DNA of 48,446 nt, taken from contig JAPPAV010000090.1 of NCBI GenBank assembly GCA_026705345.1, forward strand, positions 1 to 48,446, written 5' to 3'. This document shows positions 24,902 through 32,883 of this stretch, one piece after another. A program made the position numbers and the translations under genes. The stretch is from Gammaproteobacteria bacterium. Its GTDB lineage: Bacteria > Pseudomonadota > Gammaproteobacteria > Pseudomonadales > Azotimanducaceae. Numbering within the stretch: the stretch's first letter is position 1; each line of letters begins with the position of its first letter. The notes beneath the pieces were generated by a model, which had not been told where the DNA came from, did not search any database, and saw only the letters and a program-made list of their open reading frames with translations.

Positions 24902-25993
24902 CTACGACTGGGTCAGCGCGAACGTCGTTCCCGGGTTGCCCACGAGTTCTAGCTGGCACCGGTTCCAGCCGCCGGCGACCTTGTACTTGACGTCGGGCTG
25001 GAACCGGAAGAACACGTAGCCCGTCCAACAACGTAGTTTGATCTCGGCGATGTCGCCTTGGACGGCGTCGATTGAGAATTCGTCCTTGAACAGGTGGTAG
25101 CTCCACGAGGTATTCTCGCCGAAGTCGCCCGGCACGGTATAGGCACGGTCGTCCGCGCGGAGCGCTTCGAGTTGGTCGACCACGGTTTGCAGCGCCTCGA
25201 TCACCGGCTCCTCCAGGTTCATCACCTTCAGCATGCGGTACGTGCGAACGGCTCTCTCGTAGTCGCCTGTTTCGACCAACAGCATGAACCGCGCCCGTTG
25301 GCAGTTCACCAGCAACTCCTCGGGCAAATTCTTTTCTGCGAATTCCTGCGCGACGGCCCGGTCCAAGGCGTGCAATTGCTGATGCTTGTCGCCCCACTTC
25401 TGGTAGTAGTTGAACTTCGCGATATGCAGGTAGGCATCCTCGTAGAGATTGAGCCGGGTGCCTTTTTCGAGGGACGCCACGTACTCTTCGGCTTGTTCGC
25501 GATCCCCCTCTGCAATGGCGCGCATGGCGTGCTTGTAGAGTCTGAGGAACCAGGCACCGGCACCTTTCGATCCCCCTTCGAGCGCGAAGACGTACTGCTG
25601 CGATGCTCCGGCATCGGCGGGCTGCCCGTCGATCCGGGCGGGTTCGAAAGTCGACTTCTTCAAAGCGCGGATGGCCGCCATCTCGAAGAGGGGGTCGCCC
25701 ATGGATCGGGACACCGAGATCTCGTAGGCCTTGCCTTGGGGGTCCACCATGAACTCCAGTCGAACCCAGCCTTCGCGGTTCTTCACAAGCGCTTGACGGG
25801 GATAGACGGGAGTCGCCAGTTCCTTGCGATGGGGCGGCACGTAGAGGTCAAGCGCAACTGCCTCCTCGTGGACCTCGGAAGCGCTATCGACTTCGGTCTC
25901 GGACGCCCGGATGTGCGAAGTGCAAAGGGCAAGCCCGAGTCCGATGGCGCAGATCTGCGCGGGGTAATGGCAGGACATGCGCATCGTGGGCAC
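24902..25993 (-). CDS. TonB C-terminal-domain protein with TPR-like region
   Basis: A 363-residue exported protein: signal peptide (about 1-30), a TonB C-terminal-type domain (about 60-137: TPVYPRQALVKNREGWVRLEFMVDPQGKAYEISV, FEMAAIRALKKSTFEPAR), then helical TPR-like repeats (about 145-270) and a small beta-rich C-terminal domain ending VELVGNPGTTF-like. It lacks the proline-rich spacer and inner-membrane anchor of true TonB, so it is a periplasmic relative of unknown role. Start is a GTG at 25993; ATG codons at 25984 and 25978 are alternatives. It follows the carboxylase gene by 24 bases on the same strand. Confidence 0.75.
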   Translation of the reverse strand: MPTMRMSCHYPAQICAIGLGLALCTSHIRASETEVDSASEVHEEAVALDLYVPPHRKELATPVYPRQALVKNREGWVRLEFMVDPQGKAYEISVSRSMGDPLFEMAAIRALKKSTFEPARIDGQPADAGASQQYVFALEGGSKGAGAWFLRLYKHAMRAIAEGDREQAEEYVASLEKGTRLNLYEDAYLHIAKFNYYQKWGDKHQQLHALDRAVAQEFAEKNLPEELLVNCQRARFMLLVETGDYERAVRTYRMLKVMNLEEPVIEALQTVVDQLEALRADDRAYTVPGDFGENTSWSYHLFKDEFSIDAVQGDIAEIKLRCWTGYVFFRFQPDVKYKVAGGWNRCQLELVGNPGTTFALTQS

Positions 25994-26017
25994 CGTTGGC
26001 CGCTTGGGACAGGAACT

Positions 26018-29000
26018 CTACCAAGTATCGACGTACGGGCGCTTCTTTCCCGTACGCGGCGGTACCGGCGGCAGGCACTTCATGCCGCTGGCGATGAATG
26101 CCCGGGTATCCGCCGGATCGATGACGTAGCGGGCGCCAGAGTTGATGGCCCGGGCCGACTCGTAGCCCTGGGCGACCCGCCGCTCGTAGGCGGCCTTGCG
26201 CTCCTCGGGATCCTCGATCGCCGCCAATTCCCGGCGGGCCGAGAGTTTCACGGCCCCGTCGATGTTCATGCCGGCGAACTCGGCGGTTGGCCATGCCACC
26301 GTAAGGAACGGGACGGAGGAGGCGCCGCCGATCATCGCCTGCACGCCGAGACCGTAGGCCTTGCGCACCATGATCCCGAACATCGGCGCGGTGCAGTTGG
26401 CGCCGATGTTGAAAAGCCGGACCGAGTGACGCACCAGCGCCGTCCGCTCGTGGTCCGGCCCCACCATGATTCCCGGACAGTCCATGAACACGACGACGGG
26501 GATATCGAAGGCGTCGCACAGTTGGAAGAACCTCGCACCCTTGTCCGCGCCGGGACTGTCCACCGCGCCGGCCAGGTGCGCGGAATTGTTGGCGACCACC
26601 CCCATCGGCTGGCCCTCGACGCGGATGAAGGCGGTGATGACGCCGATGCCGAACTCCTTGCGGATCTCGAGCACCGAACCCTCGTCGGCCAGCGTTTCGA
26701 TGATGTCGCGCATCTCGTAAGCCCGCACGCGGTTCTCCGGAATAATGTGTCGCATGCGGCGCTGATCCGGCGATTCCCAGTCGCAGACCGGCCCCTGGAA
26801 ATAGGACAGGTACTGCTTGACGGCACGGACCGCGGCCGCATCGTCCTCGACCACGATGTCGACGTCGCCGTTCTCCACCTGGAACGTCATCGAGCCCAGA
26901 TCCGCCGCGGTGTGGGAACCCATGCCGCTCGCTTCGACCACGGCCGGCCCGTTGCAGCCGATGGTCGAGTTCTCGGTGGCGATGATGACGTCGCAGCAGG
27001 CCAAGAGCGCGGCGTTCCCCGCGAAGCAGTCCCCGGTACTGACGCCGACCAGCGGCACCAGCCCGGAGAGCTTGGCGAAGTCCGTGAAGACGCTGGCGTC
27101 CATGCCGACGCCGCCGACATTGCCGTAGGGTTGTCCCTCGCCCTCCGAGAACAGCACGAGAGGCACGCGCCAGTCGTGTACCAGTTCGTGCACCTGTTCC
27201 TGGCGATAGTGGCCGTGGGTATAGGAGGCCACAGGGTAGTTGCTGTGCACGACGGCCACCCGAGCGCGTTCCTCGCCGAGCAGGTCGGCGTTGACGCTCC
27301 CGAATCCCATGATCGTGCCGCCGTCCACCGACCCGGCCGCCGGCGGGCCGAACTCCCGGAACGACCCGTTGTCCAGCAGGTCGTCGAGGTTCTCCCGGGC
27401 GGTGCGTCGGCCTTTCCCGTGCAGCGTGTCTACCGCGTCTGCGCGCGATACGTCGAGTGTTCTCTCGATCCAGTCGTTGACTTCCGTGAGGTCGCCGCGG
27501 ATCAGATCGAGGTCCATCCCGGCATCGGCGCCGATGGCACCGCCTTCGACTTCCGTCTCGTGGATGAACACGATTGGATAGCCCTCGCGTACGACATCGC
27601 CTTGCGCCATTGAGACGGCGCAGACGACGCCGTTGCGGTCGGCGCGGATGTCGTGCTGCAGCTTCATGGCCTCGACCACGGCGACCGCCTGGCCGACGCG
27701 GACCTCGTCGCCGACGGCTACGTCGATCCCGACGATGGTGCCCTGCATCGGCGCCACCAGTCCCACGGATCCCTCCGGGCCGACTGCCTGTTCCGCCTGT
27801 GTTGCGATGACCGCCTGTGGTTCGTACCCGGTAGGTGTGACGAATCGGCGCGGGTCGCTGGCGGCGGCGAGGCCCGCCATGTGCTCGTCGACGAACCGGG
27901 TGTGGACGTTGCCGGCGACGAAGTCGGGATGGCTCAGGATGGCCTGCAGGAAGGCGATGTTGGTCTCGACCCCCTCGATGCGGAACTCGCTGAGCGCGCG
28001 CGAGGTCCGCGCCACGGCGTCGGAAAAGTCGTTCGACGGCGAATGCCCGACCACCTTGGCGAGCAGCGAGTCGAAGGCGAGGCTGGTCTCGTAGCCGGCG
28101 TAGCCGAAGCCGTCGGTGCGCACGCCCGGCCCGCTCGGCGCCTCGTAGGCGAGAAGCGTGCCGGCAGCCGGCAGAATGGCGCCGTCGGCGCGCACCGTCT
28201 CCATGCACACCCGGGCCTGCACCGCATAGCCGCGCGTGTCGATCTTGTCGAGGCCAAGCTCCGCGATCGTCGCGCCCCGGGCCAGCTGCAGCTGCGCCCG
28301 GACGATGTCTACCCCCGTGACCTCCTCGGTCACGGTGTGTTCGACCTGCAGCCGCGCGTTCGTCTCGATGAAGGCGAACGACGCCTCGCCGGAGACGTCG
28401 AGGAGGAACTCGAACGTCCCGGCATTGCGGTAGCCGACGCTGCCGGCGAACCGCACCGCGGCGTCGACAATCGCCTCGCGCAGTTCGTCCGCGAGCCCGG
28501 GCGCCGGCGCCACCTCGACGATCTTTTGGGAGTGCCGCTGGACGCTGCACTCGCGCTCGCCGAGATGGGCGATGGCGCCCTCGGCGTCGCCGAGGATCTG
28601 CACCTCGACGTGGCGCGCCCGCCCGATGAACTCCTCGACGTAGAGGTCGCCGTTGCCGAACGCGGCCAGCGCCTCCGCCCGGCAGCGCTCGTAGGTCGCC
28701 GCCACCTCGCCGGCGTGGGCGACCCGGCGCGAGCCGCGGCCGCCGCCGCCGCCCACCGCCTTGATCATCATGCCGCGGCCCTCGCCAAGGACGTCGAAGA
28801 ACGCCGCCGCCTCGTCGACGGACACGGGATGGTCGATGCCGCGGATGACCGGCACCCCGTTGTCGGCCGCCGCGGCCCGGGCCCGCGTCTTGTCGCCGAA
28901 CAGCTCGAGGGTCTCGATGCGCGGTCCGACGAAGGTCACCCCCGCCGCGGCAGAGCGCCGGGCGAGTTCGGCGTTCTCCGCCAGGAAGCCGTAGCCGGGA

Positions 29001-29227
29001 TGCAGCGCGTCGCAGCCGGTGTCCACGGCGGCCGCGACGATCTGGTCGATGTCGAGGTACGCCGCCGCGCCGATGCCGTCGAGGGTCACCGCCTCGTCGG
29101 CCTTGCCGCTGTGCAGCGAGCCGGCGTCGTCCGCCGGCGCCACCGCCACCGTCGGCACGCCGAGTTCCGCCGCCGCCCGCATGATGCGGATGGCGATCTC
29201 GCCTCGGTTCGCCACCAAGAGCTTCAC
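26018..29227 (-). CDS. Single-chain acyl-CoA carboxylase (BC-BCCP-CT), canonical biotin site
   Basis: A 1069-residue enzyme with all acetyl/propionyl-type carboxylase parts in one chain: biotin carboxylase (about 1-450; KAVGGGGGRGSRRV, HVEVQIL, ETNARLQVEHTVTEEVTG), biotin carrier (about 490-560) with the canonical AMKL motif at Lys522, and carboxyltransferase (about 590-1069; LSGLVPLVGVSTG, NSTIGCNGP, FMDCPGIMVGPDHE). This is the layout of the long-chain acyl-CoA carboxylase (LCC) described from mycobacteria, which carboxylates acyl-CoAs from short to long chain. The GTG at 29227 with GGAGA upstream is the likely start; the frame continues through repeats to 29338. It follows a paralogue on the same strand. 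Confidence 0.9.
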   Translation of the reverse strand: MKLLVANRGEIAIRIMRAAAELGVPTVAVAPADDAGSLHSGKADEAVTLDGIGAAAYLDIDQIVAAAVDTGCDALHPGYGFLAENAELARRSAAAGVTFVGPRIETLELFGDKTRARAAAADNGVPVIRGIDHPVSVDEAAAFFDVLGEGRGMMIKAVGGGGGRGSRRVAHAGEVAATYERCRAEALAAFGNGDLYVEEFIGRARHVEVQILGDAEGAIAHLGERECSVQRHSQKIVEVAPAPGLADELREAIVDAAVRFAGSVGYRNAGTFEFLLDVSGEASFAFIETNARLQVEHTVTEEVTGVDIVRAQLQLARGATIAELGLDKIDTRGYAVQARVCMETVRADGAILPAAGTLLAYEAPSGPGVRTDGFGYAGYETSLAFDSLLAKVVGHSPSNDFSDAVARTSRALSEFRIEGVETNIAFLQAILSHPDFVAGNVHTRFVDEHMAGLAAASDPRRFVTPTGYEPQAVIATQAEQAVGPEGSVGLVAPMQGTIVGIDVAVGDEVRVGQAVAVVEAMKLQHDIRADRNGVVCAVSMAQGDVVREGYPIVFIHETEVEGGAIGADAGMDLDLIRGDLTEVNDWIERTLDVSRADAVDTLHGKGRRTARENLDDLLDNGSFREFGPPAAGSVDGGTIMGFGSVNADLLGEERARVAVVHSNYPVASYTHGHYRQEQVHELVHDWRVPLVLFSEGEGQPYGNVGGVGMDASVFTDFAKLSGLVPLVGVSTGDCFAGNAALLACCDVIIATENSTIGCNGPAVVEASGMGSHTAADLGSMTFQVENGDVDIVVEDDAAAVRAVKQYLSYFQGPVCDWESPDQRRMRHIIPENRVRAYEMRDIIETLADEGSVLEIRKEFGIGVITAFIRVEGQPMGVVANNSAHLAGAVDSPGADKGARFFQLCDAFDIPVVVFMDCPGIMVGPDHERTALVRHSVRLFNIGANCTAPMFGIMVRKAYGLGVQAMIGGASSVPFLTVAWPTAEFAGMNIDGAVKLSARRELAAIEDPEERKAAYERRVAQGYESARAINSGARYVIDPADTRAFIASGMKCLPPVPPRTGKKRPYVDTW

Positions 29228-29270
29228 GCGTTTGTCTCCAACCACGTGGAAAGCCCGTCGGGGCGACCCA

Positions 29271-29352
29271 AACGCGCCCGGCAGGGCGCGCGGTCGCCCG
29301 CGCATTCGGCGTGGAGGTGCCGGCTCGGGCGGGGACAAGCCCCGCCCCTACG
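29271..29352. repeat. Two dispersed repeats between the carboxylase paralogues
   Basis: At 29271-29303 lies a copy of the GC-rich palindrome AACGCGCCCGGCAGGGCGCG also seen at 9359. At 29327-29352, in minus sense, lies the 26-bp hairpin repeat (GGGCGGGG, CTTGT, CCCCGCCC, with CGTAGG flank). Together they fill most of the 165-bp gap between the two carboxylase genes and would be transcribed if the genes form one operon. Confidence 0.75.
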
Positions 29353-29392
29353 GCGCATCGCCAACGTGGGTGTCAAACTCCTCCCCATACCG

Positions 29393-32300
29393 CTACCAGG
29401 TATCCACGTTGGGTCGTTTCTTTTGGGTACGCGGCGCGGGTTTCGGGATGCTCTCGAGCCCTTGCGCGATCCAGGCGCGGGTGTCCGCGGGATCGATGAC
29501 ATCGTCGATGCCGTAGTTGGTGCCGCCGGAGTTGACGGCGCTCGCCCGCTCCACGTGGGCATCGATCAGACGTTCGTAGATGGCCTGCCGCTCGTCCTCG
29601 TCGTCGACGGCATGAAGCTCCTCGCCGAACATCAACCTGACCCGGCCGTCGATGGTCATGTCCGCGAACTCGGCGCTGGGCCAGGCAACGGTGAAGAACG
29701 GTTCCAGCGAGCTGCCGCCGCACATGGCGCGGACTCCCATGCCGTAGGCCTTCCGTATCACCACGCCGAACATCGGCGTGGTCATGTTGGCGCCGGTGAC
29801 GAACAGCCGGCCGCAGTGCCGGAGCAGCGCGGTGCGTTCGTATTCCGGGCCGGGCGCGATGCCGGGACAGTCCATCAGCGACAGCACGGGGATGTCGAAG
29901 GTGTCGCAGAGCTGGAGGAAGCGGGCACCCTTGTCCGCGGCATCGCTGTCGATGGCGCCGGACAGGTGCTTCGGGTTGTTCGCGATCAGTCCTAGGGGTT
30001 TGCCTTCGATGCGGATGAAGGCCGTGATGATGCCCACCCCGAAGGCTTCGCGGATCTCGAGGATGGAGTCCTTGTCCACGAGCGTTTCGATGACTTCGCG
30101 CATGTCGTAGAGCTCGTTTCGGTCCTCCGGGACGATGCTGCGAAGGCGGCGTTGATCGGGCGCGTTCCAGTGCTGGACCGGACCTTGGAAGTAGGACAGG
30201 TATTTCTTCGTGGCATCGATTGCTGTCTCGTCATCCTTGACGAGGATGTCGACCACGCCGTTGGGCACCTGGAACGACATCGGGCCGACTTCCTCGGGCG
30301 TATAGATGCCGAGGCCTCCGCCCTCGATCATGGCGGGTCCGCCGAGGCCGATGGTGGAGTTCTCCGCAGCGATGATGACGTCGCAGGACGCCAGCATGAC
30401 CGTGTTGCCCGCGAAGCAGCGCCCCGAATTCACGCCGACCAGGGGGACGAGACCGCTGAGTTCGCAGAGTTTCGTGAACGTGTAGGAGTCCACGGGAACC
30501 CCGCCGCCACCGCGTCCGGCCACGTCCACCGAGCCGGCCCGGGACCGCGGAGGGGCGTCCCCGGGGTTGCGAAGTCCGGCCTCAACGGCAATGTCCCTGG
30601 CCTCGGCCCGCTCGCCGCCGCTGATGCCGGGCCGGCCGCCGCCGCCCTCGGCGAACAGCACCAGGGGCAGCCGATATCGCCCGGCGAGTTCGTAGATCCG
30701 ATCTTGCTTGTAGTGCCCTCGGCCACCTTGGGTGCCGGCCACGACCATGTAGTCGTAGTGGACGGCGACGGCGCGTGACCGATCCGCTTCGAACAGATCC
30801 CCGTTGATATGGCCGATGCCCATGACGAGGCCGTCGGCCTGGGTGGTCTCCCGGAGCCATTGCTGCTTCTGCCAGCTTGCCGCGGTCACTAGGGGTCCGT
30901 ATTCCCGGAACGTGCCGTCCATCAAGTGCTCGATGTTCTGCCGCGGGCTGCGTTGCTGTTTCGCATGCCTTCTGGCGATCTTCTCGGACCGGAAGTCGTC
31001 CTCGATGTAGGCACGCCGCTCGTCGACCTGCGCAAGGTCGCTTCGGCGGGCGTCGAGATCCGTTTCGGCGGCGGGTTCGGCCCAGTTGCCCTCGACCCCC
31101 GATTCGCTGATCAGGACCAGCGGGTCGCCGACGCGGACCCGGTCACCGGATGTGACGAAGACCGCATCGACCGTGCTGCCCTGTTCCGCGCGCACGACGT
31201 GATCGAGTTCCAGCGAATTGATCGTAACCATGGGTTGGCCCGCGAGCACCTCGTCGCCTTCGGCGACGTCGACGGACATGACCGCGCCGGGAACAGAGGC
31301 CGGCAGCGTGAACGGTCCGGTCGGCTCGGGCTTGTCCTGCTCGGCTTCCTGTGACTTCACCTGGGTGTCGTGCTTGAAGAGAGCGAGTGGGTCTTGGGCA
31401 TCCTCGACCCGTGCACCGGCATAGCCATCCTCGGTTCTCGCCGAATCGTGGCCCGCTGGCGTGACGAACCGGCGTTGGTCGCCGGCGGCGGCGAGGTCGG
31501 CCATGTGTTCGTCGACGAACCGGGTGTGCACCTTGCCGGCGGCGAAGTCGGGATGGCCTAGGATGGCCTGCAGCAAGGCGATGTTGGTCTCGACGCCCTC
31601 GATGCGGAACTCGCTGAGCGCGCGCGAGGTCCGCCCGACGGCATCTGTGAAGTCGTCCGACGGCGAATGCCCGACCACCTTGGCGAGCAGCGAGTCGAAG
31701 GAAAGGCTGGTCTCGTAGCCGGCGTAGCCGAAGCCGTCGGTGCGCACACCCGGCCCGCTCGGCGCCTCGTAGGCGAGGAGCGTGCCGGCAGAGGGCAGGA
31801 TGGTGCCGTCCCCGCGCACCGTCTCCATGCACACCCGGGCCTGAACCGCATAGCCGCGCGTGTCGATCTTGTCGAGCCCGAGTTCCGCAATCGTCGCGCC
31901 CCGGGCCAGCTTCAGCTGCGCCTGCACGATGTCCACGCCGGTTACTTCCTCCGTCACGGTGTGCTCGACCTGCAGCCGCGCGTTGGTCTCGATGAACGCG
32001 AACGACCCGTTCCCCGCCTCGCCGGAGACGTCGAGGAGGAACTCGAACGTGCCGGCGTTGCGGTAGCCGACACTGCCGGCGAACCGCACCGCGGCGTCGA
32101 CGATCGCCTCGCGCAGTTCGTCCGCGAGCCCGGGCGCCGGCGCCACCTCGACGATCTTCTGAAAGTGCCGCTGCACGCTGCACTCGCGCTCGCCGAGGTG
32201 GGCGATGCCGCCCGCGGCGTCCCCGAGGATCTGCACCTCCACGTGCCGCGCCCGCCCGATGAACTCCTCCACGTACAGATCGCCGTTGCCGAACGCGGCC

Positions 32301-32860
32301 AGCGCCTCGGCCCGGCAGCGCTCGTAGGTCGCCGCCACCTCGTCGGCGTGGGCCACCCGGCGCGAGCCGCGGCCCCCGCCGCCGCCCACCGCCTTGACCA
32401 TCATGCCTCGGCCGTCGGTTAGGGAATCGAGGAACGCCGCCGCCTCGTCCACGGACACCGGATGGTCGATGCCGCGGATCACCGGCACGCCCGTGTCGGC
32501 TGCCGCCGCGCGGGCCCGCGCCTTGTCGCCGAACAGCTCGAGGGTCTCCACGCACGGACCCACGAAGGTCACCCCGGCCGCGGCAGAGCGCCGGGCGAGT
32601 TCGGCGTTCTCCGCCAGGAAGCCGTAGCCGGGATGCAGCGCGTCGCAGCCGGTGTCCACGGCGGCCGCGACGATCTGGTCGATGTCGAGGTACGCCGCCG
32701 CGCCGGTGCCGTCGAGTGTCACCGCCTCGTCCGCCTTGCCGGTGTGCAGCGAGCCGGCGTCGTCCGCCGGCGCCACCGCCACCGTGGGCACGCCGAGCTC
32801 CGCTGCGGCCCGCATGATGCGGATCGCGATCTCGCCGCGGTTCGCCACCAGGAGTTTCAT
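29393..32860 (-). CDS. Single-chain acyl-CoA carboxylase paralogue lacking the biotinyl lysine
   Basis: A 1155-residue paralogue of the next gene with the same BC-BCCP-CT order. The biotin carboxylase half is about 93% identical to its neighbour by my count (33 differences and a 3-residue insert in about 475). In the carrier domain the motif reads TINSLELDHVV where the neighbour has VVEAMKLQHDI: residue 551 is Glu (codon GAA, 31208-31210) in place of the biotin-carrying Lys. The CT part (LVGVNSGRCFAGN, MDCPGIAPGPEYE) is complete but has an in-frame insert of about 36 residues near 30505-30628. It may work with the carrier of the paralogue, or be altered in function. The ATG at 32860 starts at the same residue as the family. 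Confidence 0.9.
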   Translation of the reverse strand: MKLLVANRGEIAIRIMRAAAELGVPTVAVAPADDAGSLHTGKADEAVTLDGTGAAAYLDIDQIVAAAVDTGCDALHPGYGFLAENAELARRSAAAGVTFVGPCVETLELFGDKARARAAAADTGVPVIRGIDHPVSVDEAAAFLDSLTDGRGMMVKAVGGGGGRGSRRVAHADEVAATYERCRAEALAAFGNGDLYVEEFIGRARHVEVQILGDAAGGIAHLGERECSVQRHFQKIVEVAPAPGLADELREAIVDAAVRFAGSVGYRNAGTFEFLLDVSGEAGNGSFAFIETNARLQVEHTVTEEVTGVDIVQAQLKLARGATIAELGLDKIDTRGYAVQARVCMETVRGDGTILPSAGTLLAYEAPSGPGVRTDGFGYAGYETSLSFDSLLAKVVGHSPSDDFTDAVGRTSRALSEFRIEGVETNIALLQAILGHPDFAAGKVHTRFVDEHMADLAAAGDQRRFVTPAGHDSARTEDGYAGARVEDAQDPLALFKHDTQVKSQEAEQDKPEPTGPFTLPASVPGAVMSVDVAEGDEVLAGQPMVTINSLELDHVVRAEQGSTVDAVFVTSGDRVRVGDPLVLISESGVEGNWAEPAAETDLDARRSDLAQVDERRAYIEDDFRSEKIARRHAKQQRSPRQNIEHLMDGTFREYGPLVTAASWQKQQWLRETTQADGLVMGIGHINGDLFEADRSRAVAVHYDYMVVAGTQGGRGHYKQDRIYELAGRYRLPLVLFAEGGGGRPGISGGERAEARDIAVEAGLRNPGDAPPRSRAGSVDVAGRGGGGVPVDSYTFTKLCELSGLVPLVGVNSGRCFAGNTVMLASCDVIIAAENSTIGLGGPAMIEGGGLGIYTPEEVGPMSFQVPNGVVDILVKDDETAIDATKKYLSYFQGPVQHWNAPDQRRLRSIVPEDRNELYDMREVIETLVDKDSILEIREAFGVGIITAFIRIEGKPLGLIANNPKHLSGAIDSDAADKGARFLQLCDTFDIPVLSLMDCPGIAPGPEYERTALLRHCGRLFVTGANMTTPMFGVVIRKAYGMGVRAMCGGSSLEPFFTVAWPSAEFADMTIDGRVRLMFGEELHAVDDEDERQAIYERLIDAHVERASAVNSGGTNYGIDDVIDPADTRAWIAQGLESIPKPAPRTQKKRPNVDTW

Positions 32861-32883
32861 TGTGTCCCCGCTTCAAACACGTC

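Noticed and set aside
28523-28530. Ser, and Phe in the paralogue, at the position of E. coli BC His236 as a sign of lost biotin carboxylase activity
   Set aside because: This position varies in active acyl-CoA carboxylases (Asn, Tyr or Phe are found), so it does not show inactivation.
29228-29338. 37-residue N-terminal extension of the carboxylase
   Set aside because: It is encoded by the two repeats in the gap and is proline/arginine-rich; the GTG at 29227 aligns with the start of the paralogue and has a ribosome site.
25094-29995. Long plus-strand frames of 839 and 780 codons
   Set aside because: Both are opposite to the carboxylase genes, full of Arg, His, Gly and Val, and stay open only because of the high GC at third positions.
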